40,805 bases of DNA from an uncultured Clostridia bacterium. Its GTDB lineage: Bacteria; Bacillota; Clostridia; TANB77; CAG-508. Every line of letters begins with the position of its first letter. Positions within the stretch are counted from its first letter, which is position 1. The stretch lies in the NCBI GenBank assembly GCA_934167685.1, contig CAKPLQ010000006.1:1-40805 (forward strand), in the 5' to 3' direction. The position numbers and the translations under genes are program-made. A model generated the notes under the pieces. It saw only the letters and a program-made list of their open reading frames with translations, had not been told where the DNA came from and made no database searches. Of this stretch, positions 8,901-17,348 are shown piece after piece.

Positions 8901-9706
8901 TAGGTATACCATCACGTATGAACTTAGGACAAATTCTAGAAGTTCACTTAGGTGCTGCTGCAAGAGCATTAGGATATAAAATATCAACACCAGTATTTGA
9001 TGGTGCATCAGAACCAGAAATAGAAGAATTATTGCAAGAAGCTGGATTAACACCAGACGGAAAACAAACATTATATGATGGTAGAACAGGTGAACCATTT
9101 GCAAGTCCAATTACAGTTGGTGTTATGTATATGTTAAAGCTACATCACTTAGTAGATGATAAAATACATGCTCGTTCAACTGGACCATACTCATTAGTAA
9201 CACAACAACCACTTGGAGGTAAAGCTCAATTTGGTGGACAACGTTTTGGAGAGATGGAAGTTTGGGCACTAGAAGCTTATGGTGCTGCATATACATTACA
9301 AGAAATTTTAACAGTAAAATCAGATGATACGGTAGGTCGTGTTAAAGCATATGAAGCAATTGTTAAAGGTGAAAATATTCCAGAACCAGGAGTTCCAGAA
9401 AGCTTCAAAGTTCTTGTAAAAGAATTACAAGCATTAGGCTTAGACATAAAATTATATTCTGATAATAATGAAGAATTAGAATTAAAAGAACATATTGAAG
9501 ATGGAATAGATTATGAAAAAACACCTAATGGAAAAGCTCTAACAGAAGATGATGTATTAATCCGTGAAGATTTAGAAGATGGATATTCTGAACAAGATGA
9601 AGAAATGATTGATGATGAAGACGAAGAAAGTGATGAATTGTTTGATACAGACGATTTAGATGACGATGATAGCATTTATGATAATGATGAAGATATTATA
9701 GAATAA
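5984..9706 (+). CDS. rpoB: DNA-directed RNA polymerase subunit beta
   Basis: RpoB, 1240 residues from the TTG at 5984. AAGGAG (5970-5975) sits 8 bases before this TTG; the upstream GTG at 5975 overlaps the ribosome binding site and is rejected. It forms the RNA polymerase core catalytic cleft with beta'. The rifampicin pocket is complete around residues 485-535 ([20 protein letters not shown], then [10 protein letters not shown]). Asp493, His503 and Ser508 correspond to E. coli 516, 526 and 531, so the sequence predicts rifampicin sensitivity at those sites. The C-terminus carries an unusually acidic tail of about 50 residues beyond the conserved core, rich in Asp and Glu. rplJ and rplL, which normally sit just upstream, are absent; an LRR gene is there instead. 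rpoC follows after 122 bases. Confidence 0.97.
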   Translation: [1240 protein letters not shown]

Positions 9707-9719
9707 TTAATTAAATAAA

Positions 9720-9792
9720 ATTTCAAAAAGCAATAAGAGGCGACAGTAAAATTTGCAAGAGCGGGGGATAGCCTCTTGAGCTGTTTTGAAAT
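9720..9792 (+). ncRNA. structured rpoB-rpoC spacer element
   Basis: A 73-base segment can fold into a long closed arm. ATTTCAAAA (9720-9728) pairs perfectly with TTTTGAAAT (9784-9792), AGC (9729-9731) with GCT (9780-9782), and AAGAGGC (9735-9741) with GCCTCTT (9771-9777). The 29-base apical part contains a G5 run at 9763-9767. There is no T run after the outer stem, so it is not a simple terminator. It could be a processing site, attenuator or regulatory RNA. I match it to no known class. Confidence 0.5.
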
Positions 9793-9828
9793 GCCCAAAT
9801 AAAAAGAGAAGGGAGACATCTAATAAAG

Positions 9829-12800
9829 ATGGATGAATTAGAAGTATTCAACAAAATAAAAATAGGAATTGCATCAGATGAAAAAATAAGAGAATGGTCA
9901 AAAGGTGAAGTAAAAAAACCAGAGACAATAAACTATAGAACATTAAAACCAGAAAAAGATGGTTTATTTTGTGAAAAAATATTTGGACCAACAAAAGACT
10001 GGGAATGTCATTGTGGAAAATATAAAAGAGTAAGATATAAAGGAATAGTCTGTGACAGATGTGGTGTTGAAGTAACAAAGGCAAAAGTAAGAAGAGAAAG
10101 AATGGGACACATTGAACTTGCTGCGCCAGTTGCACATATTTGGTATTTTAAAGGAATTCCAAGTAGAATAGCATTAATGCTAGATGTATCACCAAGAAAC
10201 CTTGAAAGAGTAATATACTTTGCTTCATATATAGTAACTGATAAAGGAACATCAGGATTAGAAAAATGCCAAGTTTTAAATGAAAAAGAATATCACGAAG
10301 CAGAAGAAAAATATGGTAGAAAATCATTTAAGGCAGAAATGGGGGCAGAAGCAATAAGAAAATTACTAGAACAAGTAGATTTAGATAAATTATCTGCAGA
10401 AATAGAAAAAGACTTAGAATCTGCAAGTGAACAAAGAAAAGCAAAATTAATAAAAAGATTAGACACAGTAGAAGCATTCAGAAAATCTGGAAACAGACCT
10501 GAATGGATGGTAATGAATGTTGTACCAGTAATCCCACCAGATTTAAGACCAATGGTTCAATTAGATGGTGGTAGATTTGCAACATCAGACTTAAACGATT
10601 TGTATAGAAGAGTAATAAACAGAAATAACAGATTAAAGAGATTACTTGAACTTGGAGCACCAGAAATCATTGTAAGAAATGAAAAAAGAATGTTACAAGA
10701 ATCAGTAGATGCTTTAATTGATAACTCAAGAAGAGGAAGACCTGTTACAGGAGCTGGAAACAGACCACTTAAATCTTTATCAGATTTATTAAAAGGAAAA
10801 CAAGGTAGATTCCGTCAAAACTTATTAGGAAAACGTGTTGACTATTCAGGACGTTCAGTAATTGTAGTAGGACCAGAATTAAAAATCTATCAATGTGGTC
10901 TTCCAAAAGAAATGGCTATAGAATTATTTAAACCATTTGTAATGAAAGAATTAGTTGAAAGACATTTAGCTCATAACATAAAAAGTGCTAAGAGAATGGT
11001 AGAAAGATTAAGCCCAGAAGTATGGGAAATCCTTGAAAAAGTAATTAAAGATCACCCAGTAATGTTAAACCGTGCCCCTACACTACACAGACTTGGTATT
11101 CAAGCATTTGAACCGGTATTAGTAGAAGGTAGAGCAATCAAGTTACATGCATTAGTATGTGAGGCATTCAATGCTGACTTCGACGGTGACCAGATGGCTG
11201 TTCATTTACCATTAACACCAGAAGCACAAGCAGAATCAAGATATTTAATGCTTGCAACAAATAACTTATTAAAACCACAAGATGGTAAACCAGTAGCTGT
11301 ACCAAGACTAGACATGATTTTAGGAAGTTATTATTTAACAATGACATTAGATGGAGAATTAGGAGAAGGAAAATACTTTAAAGACCCTGATGAAGCATTA
11401 ATGGCATTCCAAAATAAAGCAGTTTCAATACATGCGAAAATCTTTGTAAGAGTAAGCAAAGAAATTGACGGAGAAATAAAAACAAAGAAAATTCCAACAA
11501 GTGTTGGTAGAATTATATTCAACCAGGGAATTCCACAAGATTTAGGATTTATAGACAGAAAAGAAGATCCATTCCAATATGAAATAGACTTCCCTGTAAT
11601 GAAAAAATCAATGGGAAAAATTATTGAAAGAGTAATTGACAAACATGGATTAACAGAATCTGCAGAAGTAATAGATTATATCAAAGCATTAGGATTTAAA
11701 TATTCAACATTAGCAGGTATAACATTCTCACTTGCAGATGTTGAAGTACCAGCAGCTAAGAAAGATATATTAGCAGAGGCTGATAAACAAGTAGAAAAAG
11801 TTAGAAATCAATATAGAAGAGGTTTAATAACTGATGATGAAAGATATCAATCAGTTGTAGGAATTTGGGATAAAGCAACAAATGATGTAAGTAAAGCAAT
11901 GGAAGAAAACTTTGGTGATTTAAACCCAATTTACATGATGGTTAAATCTGGAGCCCGTGGTAACATGAACCAGTTAAGACAAATTGCAGGTATGCGTGGA
12001 CTTATGGCAAGTACTACAGGTAAAGCAGTAGAAATACCAATCAAGTCATGTTTCCGTGAAGGTCTAGATGCCCTAGAATATTTCATATCATCACATGGAG
12101 CTCGTAAAGGACTTTCAGATACAGCCTTAAGAACAGCCGATTCAGGATACTTAACAAGAAGATTAGTAGATGTATCACAAGATATAATCGTAAGAGAACA
12201 TGATTGTGAAACAAAAGAAGGTCTAATGTTAGAAGATATCAAAGATGGAAATCAAGTAGTTGAAAAACTAGAAGAAAGACTTGAAGGAAGATATCCATTA
12301 AATGATATAACAAACCCTGAAACAGGAGAATTAATTGTAGATAAAAATACAATGATAAATAAAGAAATTGCAAAACAAATAGTTGATGCGGGATATACAC
12401 AAGTATTTGTACGTTCTGTAATTGGATGTAGAAGTAAACATGGTGTATGTCAAAAATGCTATGGTATGGGATTAGCGAGAAGAGAATTAGTATCGATTGG
12501 TGAATCTGTTGGTATCATAGCAGCTCAATCAATTGGTGAACCTGGTACACAGTTAACTATGAGAACAATTCACTCTGGTGGTGTTGCCGGTGTTGCAGAT
12601 ATTACTCAAGGTCTTCCTAGAGTAGAAGAAATCTTTGAAGCTAGAAAACCAAAGGGTGTTGCAGTAATTACAGAAATTGATGGTAAAGTTAAAATTTCTG
12701 AATCTAAGAAGAAACTAGAAATAATAGTTACATCTAAAGATGATTCAAGAACATACACAATACCATTTGGTTCAAAACTAAAAGTTAGAGATGGAGACGA

Positions 12801-13374
12801 AGTAAAAGCTGCACAACCACTTATAGAAGGTTCAATAAACCCAGCTGAAATTTTAGCAATAAAAGGGCCAGAAGGTGTTTATGAATATGTAATTTCTGAA
12901 ATCCAAAAAGCATATAGAAGCCAAGGTGTTGATATCAATGATAAACACGTTGAAGTAATAGCTAGACAAATGCTTAGAAAGATGAGAGTAGAAGATGGTG
13001 GAGATACAGATATGTTCCCAGGCTCTTTAGTAGATATGTACGAATTTGAAGATAAGAACAAAGAAGCAGTTGCAGAAGGAAAACGTCCTGCGACTGGTAA
13101 GAGAGCATTACTTGGAATCACTAAAGCATCACTTGCTACAGACAGTTTCTTATCAGCAGCTTCATTCCAAGAAACAACAAGAGTATTAACAGAAGCAGCT
13201 ATAAAAGGTAAAGAAGATCATCTATTAGGATTAAAAGAAAATGTAATTATTGGTAAACTTATTCCAGCAGGTACTGGTATGAAGAGATATCAAGATGTTG
13301 AAATTAAAGTTGAAGGTGAAGAAAAAACTACAAATAGTGTAGTTGAACCTGAAACAGTACAAGAAGCAGAATAA
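9829..13374 (+). CDS. rpoC: DNA-directed RNA polymerase subunit beta'
   Basis: RpoC, 1181 residues, the catalytic subunit partnering RpoB. The N-terminal zinc finger uses Cys60, Cys62, Cys75 and Cys78 (CHCGKYKRVRYKGIVCDRCG). The active-site Mg motif NADFDGDQM is at residues 448-456. The second zinc site is Cys793 with Cys867, Cys874 and Cys877 (GCRSKHGVCQKC). The family-typical opening (ELEVFNKIKIGIAS) supports the ATG at 9829, although the best ribosome binding site (AAGGGAG, 9809-9815) is 13 bases away, longer than usual. There are no large lineage-specific insertions. The last 20 residues are variable and acidic. It is co-transcribed with rpoB across a structured spacer and ends at a strong terminator. 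Confidence 0.97.
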   Translation: MDELEVFNKIKIGIASDEKIREWSKGEVKKPETINYRTLKPEKDGLFCEKIFGPTKDWECHCGKYKRVRYKGIVCDRCGVEVTKAKVRRERMGHIELAAPVAHIWYFKGIPSRIALMLDVSPRNLERVIYFASYIVTDKGTSGLEKCQVLNEKEYHEAEEKYGRKSFKAEMGAEAIRKLLEQVDLDKLSAEIEKDLESASEQRKAKLIKRLDTVEAFRKSGNRPEWMVMNVVPVIPPDLRPMVQLDGGRFATSDLNDLYRRVINRNNRLKRLLELGAPEIIVRNEKRMLQESVDALIDNSRRGRPVTGAGNRPLKSLSDLLKGKQGRFRQNLLGKRVDYSGRSVIVVGPELKIYQCGLPKEMAIELFKPFVMKELVERHLAHNIKSAKRMVERLSPEVWEILEKVIKDHPVMLNRAPTLHRLGIQAFEPVLVEGRAIKLHALVCEAFNADFDGDQMAVHLPLTPEAQAESRYLMLATNNLLKPQDGKPVAVPRLDMILGSYYLTMTLDGELGEGKYFKDPDEALMAFQNKAVSIHAKIFVRVSKEIDGEIKTKKIPTSVGRIIFNQGIPQDLGFIDRKEDPFQYEIDFPVMKKSMGKIIERVIDKHGLTESAEVIDYIKALGFKYSTLAGITFSLADVEVPAAKKDILAEADKQVEKVRNQYRRGLITDDERYQSVVGIWDKATNDVSKAMEENFGDLNPIYMMVKSGARGNMNQLRQIAGMRGLMASTTGKAVEIPIKSCFREGLDALEYFISSHGARKGLSDTALRTADSGYLTRRLVDVSQDIIVREHDCETKEGLMLEDIKDGNQVVEKLEERLEGRYPLNDITNPETGELIVDKNTMINKEIAKQIVDAGYTQVFVRSVIGCRSKHGVCQKCYGMGLARRELVSIGESVGIIAAQSIGEPGTQLTMRTIHSGGVAGVADITQGLPRVEEIFEARKPKGVAVITEIDGKVKISESKKKLEIIVTSKDDSRTYTIPFGSKLKVRDGDEVKAAQPLIEGSINPAEILAIKGPEGVYEYVISEIQKAYRSQGVDINDKHVEVIARQMLRKMRVEDGGDTDMFPGSLVDMYEFEDKNKEAVAEGKRPATGKRALLGITKASLATDSFLSAASFQETTRVLTEAAIKGKEDHLLGLKENVIIGKLIPAGTGMKRYQDVEIKVEGEEKTTNSVVEPETVQEAE

Positions 13375-13390
13375 GTTTTGATAAATGAAG

Positions 13391-13420
13391 ATACACTACA
13401 AATTATGTAGTGTATTTTTC
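13391..13420 (+). terminator. intrinsic terminator after rpoC
   Basis: A perfect 10-bp stem ATACACTACA / TGTAGTGTAT (13391-13400 with 13406-13415), an AATTA loop and a T run. It ends the rpoBC unit. Confidence 0.85.
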
Positions 13421-13451
13421 TTGTTTTTAGAATAATATAAGGAATGTAACC

Positions 13452-13480
13452 TTGACAAAATGCCTATTTAGAAGTATACT
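13452..13480 (+). promoter_or_regulatory. promoter of the gdpP-rplI-dnaB-tilS operon
   Basis: TTGACA at 13452-13457, a 17-base spacer, TATACT at 13475-13480. It lies 35 bases before the gdpP start and after the rpoC terminator. Confidence 0.85.
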
Positions 13481-13514
13481 AAAATAGTATAAAAAGGTGA
13501 GAAAGGAAGCATAT

Positions 13515-15530
13515 ATGTCAGGAAATAATAGAAAACTATTTGATAATTTAGTATCAAGAACAAAAATATATTTAGTAATAATATTTATATTATTACTAAC
13601 ATTATCAGTATTAAAGCCAAACTTGATAATGCCATCATTAATAATATATATATTAATATTAGGTTATACATATTTTGCAAACAACAAAAGAAAAAGTGAA
13701 ATATCAGAGCAATTACAAGACTTAACACTAACAGTAGACTCAGCTGCAAAAACAAGTTTAATAAATGCACCATTTCCACTAATAATAATAGAAACAGATG
13801 GAAATGTAGTATGGAAAAGTTTAAAATTTGCAACAGAATTTGCTAATGTAGATATAAATATGTATATAAGTGACTTAATAATAGATATAAAAGCAGAAAT
13901 AGAAAAAGACAAAAACAAAGAACAAAAAAGAAAATCAATTGTAAAAAATATAGAAATTGGTAAGAAAAAATACAAAGTGCAATGTGAATTATCAAAAACA
14001 AAAAGAAGTGAAAGAAAAAAAGTTGCAGAATATATGGCAATATTATATTTTATAGATGAAACAGAAAAATATAATTTAATAAAAGAAAATCAAGATAAAG
14101 ACACATGTGTTGGAATAATAATGGTAGATAATTATGAAGAAGTAATGCAAAGAGTAAATGCAGAACAAAAAACACAATTAATGGCTAAAGTAGAAAGTAC
14201 AATATATGACTGGGTAAATCAAACAAATGGAATATTAGTAAAAGAAGATAGAGATACATATGTATATGTGTTTGAACATAGAAATCTTGAAAAAATAAAA
14301 GAAGATAAATTTGCTATATTAGACTCTATAAAAGATATTGTAAGAAAAGATAAAATTCAATTAACACTAAGTATTGCAATATCTACAGAAGGAGAGACTG
14401 ATAGCGATGTATATAAATCAGCATCAGCAGCTATGGACGTTATATTAGGTAGAGGTGGAGACCAAGCTGTAATAAGAGAAAATGGAAAATATCAATTCTT
14501 TGGTGGAAAAGTAGAAGAAGTAGAAAAAAGAACAAAAGTAAAAGCAAGAATAGTAGCTCATGCATTAGAAGAATTGATATCAGAATGTGAAAAAGTTGTA
14601 ATAATGGGACATTCAAATCCAGATATAGATGCAATGGGGTCTGCATTAGGTGTATATAGAATTGCAAAAACATTAAGAAAAGAAGCATACATAGTAGCAA
14701 ATAAAGAAACAGCATCAATAAAAACATTTGTAGAATGTTTGCCAGAAGAATATAATGAAGTATTAATAAATAAAGAAAAAGCATTAGACATAATGGAGGC
14801 AGAAACATTATTAGTTGTTGTTGATACACATAAAAAATCATATGTAGAACAACCAGAATTACTAGAAAAAACAAATAAAATAGTAATAATAGACCATCAT
14901 AGAAGAAGTGCAGATTTTATAAATCAAAGTATTCTAACATTTCAAGAAGTATATGCTTCATCAGCAGCTGAATTAGTAACAGAGTTAATACAGTATACTC
15001 AAACAGAAGTTGAATTGCCAACTATAGAGGCAGAGGCATTATATGCAGGAATAATGATGGACACAAAGAATTTTACATTTAAAACAGGTGTAAGAACATT
15101 TGAAGCAGCAGCTTATTTGCGTAGATGTGGAATTGATATAATAAAAGTAAAAAAATGGTTCCAAAGTGATTTGGAAAGTTATAATAGAATTTCTGAAATT
15201 GTTAAAAAATCTGAAGTTATTCATGATACAATAGCAATATCAAAATATGAAGTACAAGAAAAAGATACAAGTTTAATTTGTGCAAAAGCAGCAGATGAAT
15301 TATTAACAATAGGAAATATAACTGCATCATTTGTTTTAGGTCAATTAGAAAATAAAATTTGTATTAGTGGACGTTCAATAGGGGATGTAAATGTTCAAAT
15401 TATACTTGAAAAATTAGGGGGAGGAGGACATATAACTCTTGCTGGTGCACAACTAGAAAATATGACTATAGAAGAAGCTAAACAAGAACTTATAAATAAA
15501 ATAGAAGAATATTTTGCAGAAAAAGAATAA
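13515..15530 (+). CDS. gdpP: cyclic-di-AMP phosphodiesterase GdpP (DHH/DHHA1 family)
   Basis: GdpP hydrolyses c-di-AMP to pApA and so sets the level of this messenger, which controls potassium and osmolyte balance. The start is ATG 13515 (671 residues) with AAGGA 7 bases upstream; the GTG at 13497 lies before that site. Domain order: two membrane helices (about 20-60), a PAS-like domain (about 75-135), a degenerate GGDEF (about 200-330, no canonical GGDEF motif), then the phosphodiesterase. Catalytic motifs are GHSNPDIDAMG near residue 365, VVVDTH, IDHH near 459-462, and the DHHA1 motif GGGGH near 635. All metal ligands appear present. It is the first gene of an operon with rplI (20-base gap) and dnaB, the common Bacillota order. 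Confidence 0.95.
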   Translation: MSGNNRKLFDNLVSRTKIYLVIIFILLLTLSVLKPNLIMPSLIIYILILGYTYFANNKRKSEISEQLQDLTLTVDSAAKTSLINAPFPLIIIETDGNVVWKSLKFATEFANVDINMYISDLIIDIKAEIEKDKNKEQKRKSIVKNIEIGKKKYKVQCELSKTKRSERKKVAEYMAILYFIDETEKYNLIKENQDKDTCVGIIMVDNYEEVMQRVNAEQKTQLMAKVESTIYDWVNQTNGILVKEDRDTYVYVFEHRNLEKIKEDKFAILDSIKDIVRKDKIQLTLSIAISTEGETDSDVYKSASAAMDVILGRGGDQAVIRENGKYQFFGGKVEEVEKRTKVKARIVAHALEELISECEKVVIMGHSNPDIDAMGSALGVYRIAKTLRKEAYIVANKETASIKTFVECLPEEYNEVLINKEKALDIMEAETLLVVVDTHKKSYVEQPELLEKTNKIVIIDHHRRSADFINQSILTFQEVYASSAAELVTELIQYTQTEVELPTIEAEALYAGIMMDTKNFTFKTGVRTFEAAAYLRRCGIDIIKVKKWFQSDLESYNRISEIVKKSEVIHDTIAISKYEVQEKDTSLICAKAADELLTIGNITASFVLGQLENKICISGRSIGDVNVQIILEKLGGGGHITLAGAQLENMTIEEAKQELINKIEEYFAEKE

Positions 15531-15550
15531 ATGCTATAAGGAGGAAAAAC

Positions 15551-15997
15551 ATGAAAGTAATATTAAAAGCAGATATAAAAGGCGTAGGAAAAAAAGATGA
15601 AGTTATAAATGCATCAGATGGATATGCACGTAACTTCCTATTCCCTAAGAATTTAGCTGTTGAAGCTAATGCAGAAAATATGAGCAAATTAAAAGCACAA
15701 AAAGATTCAAATCAATTTAAAAAAGATACTGAAAAGGAAGAAGCAAAAAAGCTTGCAGAAAAATTGACAAAGATAATGACAAGAATCGAAGTAAAAGCTG
15801 GAGAGAATGGAAAAATATTTGGAGGAGTTTCTGCAAAAGAAATTGCAGAAACTTTGGAAAAACAACACAAAATTAAAATAGATAAAAAGAAAATTGACTT
15901 AAAAGAAACAATAAAAACACTAGGGGTTCATACGGTTGATGTAAAATTATATGAAGGTGTTTATGGAAAAATAAAAGTTGATGTAGTAGAAAAATAA
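15551..15997 (+). CDS. rplI: 50S ribosomal protein L9
   Basis: L9, 148 residues, is a large-subunit protein that binds 23S rRNA and projects from the ribosome near the L1 stalk. The N-terminal rRNA-binding domain (MKVILKADIKGVGKKDEV, then GYARNFLFPKNLA) is typical. It is followed by the connecting helix (about 45-80) and the C-terminal domain with GKIFGGVSAKEIAE. The length matches the family. AAGGAGG sits directly upstream of the ATG. It lies between gdpP and dnaB in the standard order. Confidence 0.97.
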   Translation: MKVILKADIKGVGKKDEVINASDGYARNFLFPKNLAVEANAENMSKLKAQKDSNQFKKDTEKEEAKKLAEKLTKIMTRIEVKAGENGKIFGGVSAKEIAETLEKQHKIKIDKKKIDLKETIKTLGVHTVDVKLYEGVYGKIKVDVVEK

Positions 15998-16016
15998 CGA
16001 AAGGAAATGACGCAAA

Positions 16017-17348
16017 ATGGAACTAGCAAAAATACCACCACATGATATAGATGCTGAACAAGCAGTTTTAGGAAGTATGCTTACAGATAAAGATGCAGTA
16101 AATGCAGCAATAGAAACATTAAAAGAAGATGCATTTTATAGAGAAGACAATAGAGCAATATATCAGGCAATTGTAAATTTATATAGTAAATCTGAACCAA
16201 TAGATATTATTACATTAAAAGATGAACTAGAATCTATGGATAAATTTGAGCAAGTTGGTGGATTTGAGTATTTAGCAAGCTTACCAGACAAAGTTCCAAC
16301 AACAGCCAATGTGCAGAAATACATCAAAATAGTAGAAGAAAAATCAATTTTAAGAAATCTTATAAAAACGGCAAATGAAATAATAGAATTAGGATATGAC
16401 CCTGCCGAAGATGTTGAAGACATAATGGATGGAGCCGAAAAGAAAATATTTGATATAATGCAAAGCAAAAATCAAAAAGGGTATACACCAATAAAAGATG
16501 TCTTAGTAGAGAGCTTTACAAAGCTAGAAGAGTTGTATAATAGAAAACAACATATAACAGGAGTTCCAACAGGATTTTCAGAGTTAGACTATAAAACAGC
16601 AGGTTTACATGGGTCAGAATTAATTTTAGTTGCAGCAAGACCTGCAATGGGAAAAACAGCATTTGCATTAAACTTAGCAACAAATGCAGCATTAAGAGGA
16701 AATGCACCAGTTGCAATATTCAGCCTAGAGATGTCAAAAGACCAATTGGTAAACAGAATTTTATGTAGTGAGGCAATGGTAGATAGCAACAAAGTAAGAA
16801 CAGGAAAATTAGGAGAAGATGATTGGGTAAAACTTGCTGGAGCAATAGGACCATTATCAGAAGCAGAAATGTATATAGATGATACACCAGGTATTTCTGT
16901 AATGGAAATAAGAACAAAATGTAGAAAATTAAAAATGGAGAAAAACATAGGATTAGTTGTAATAGATTATTTACAGTTAGTCCAAGGAAATAAAAGAACA
17001 GCAAGTAGAGAACAAGAAATATCAGAAATAAGTAGGTCATTAAAAATTTTGGCAAAAGAAATAAATGTACCAGTAATAGCACTATCACAGCTATCCAGAG
17101 CTGTAGAGCAAAGACCAGACCATAGACCTATGTTATCAGATTTGCGTGAGTCTGGAGCAATAGAACAGGATGCTGATATTGTAATGTTCTTGTATAGAGA
17201 TGATTATTATAATAAAGAAAGTGAAAAAAAAGATATTGCAGAAGTAATAATAGCAAAGCAGAGAGGTGGACAAACTGGAACTGTAGAATTATTATGGATG
17301 GGACAATATACAAAGTTTGTAAACTTAGAGAGGAGATTTGATGATTAG
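16017..17348 (+). CDS. dnaB: replicative DNA helicase DnaB (DnaC in Bacillus)
   Basis: The hexameric helicase that unwinds DNA ahead of the replisome, 443 residues, the usual length, with no intein. The N-terminal primase-interaction domain starts with the typical PPHDIDAEQAVLGSML. The RecA-like C-terminal domain has Walker A ARPAMGKTAFALN near residue 206 and Walker B VVIDYLQLV. The downstream SREQEISEISRSLK and LRESGAIEQDAD motifs complete the family signature. AAGGAA at 16001-16006 precedes the ATG. The end overlaps the tilS start by 8 bases, which suggests coupled translation. Confidence 0.97.
   Translation: MELAKIPPHDIDAEQAVLGSMLTDKDAVNAAIETLKEDAFYREDNRAIYQAIVNLYSKSEPIDIITLKDELESMDKFEQVGGFEYLASLPDKVPTTANVQKYIKIVEEKSILRNLIKTANEIIELGYDPAEDVEDIMDGAEKKIFDIMQSKNQKGYTPIKDVLVESFTKLEELYNRKQHITGVPTGFSELDYKTAGLHGSELILVAARPAMGKTAFALNLATNAALRGNAPVAIFSLEMSKDQLVNRILCSEAMVDSNKVRTGKLGEDDWVKLAGAIGPLSEAEMYIDDTPGISVMEIRTKCRKLKMEKNIGLVVIDYLQLVQGNKRTASREQEISEISRSLKILAKEINVPVIALSQLSRAVEQRPDHRPMLSDLRESGAIEQDADIVMFLYRDDYYNKESEKKDIAEVIIAKQRGGQTGTVELLWMGQYTKFVNLERRFDD

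Noticed and set aside
9742..9770. Known riboswitch between rpoB and rpoC
   Set aside because: The loop sequence does not match the conserved cores of riboswitch classes I know, including c-di-GMP, fluoride, THF and preQ1.
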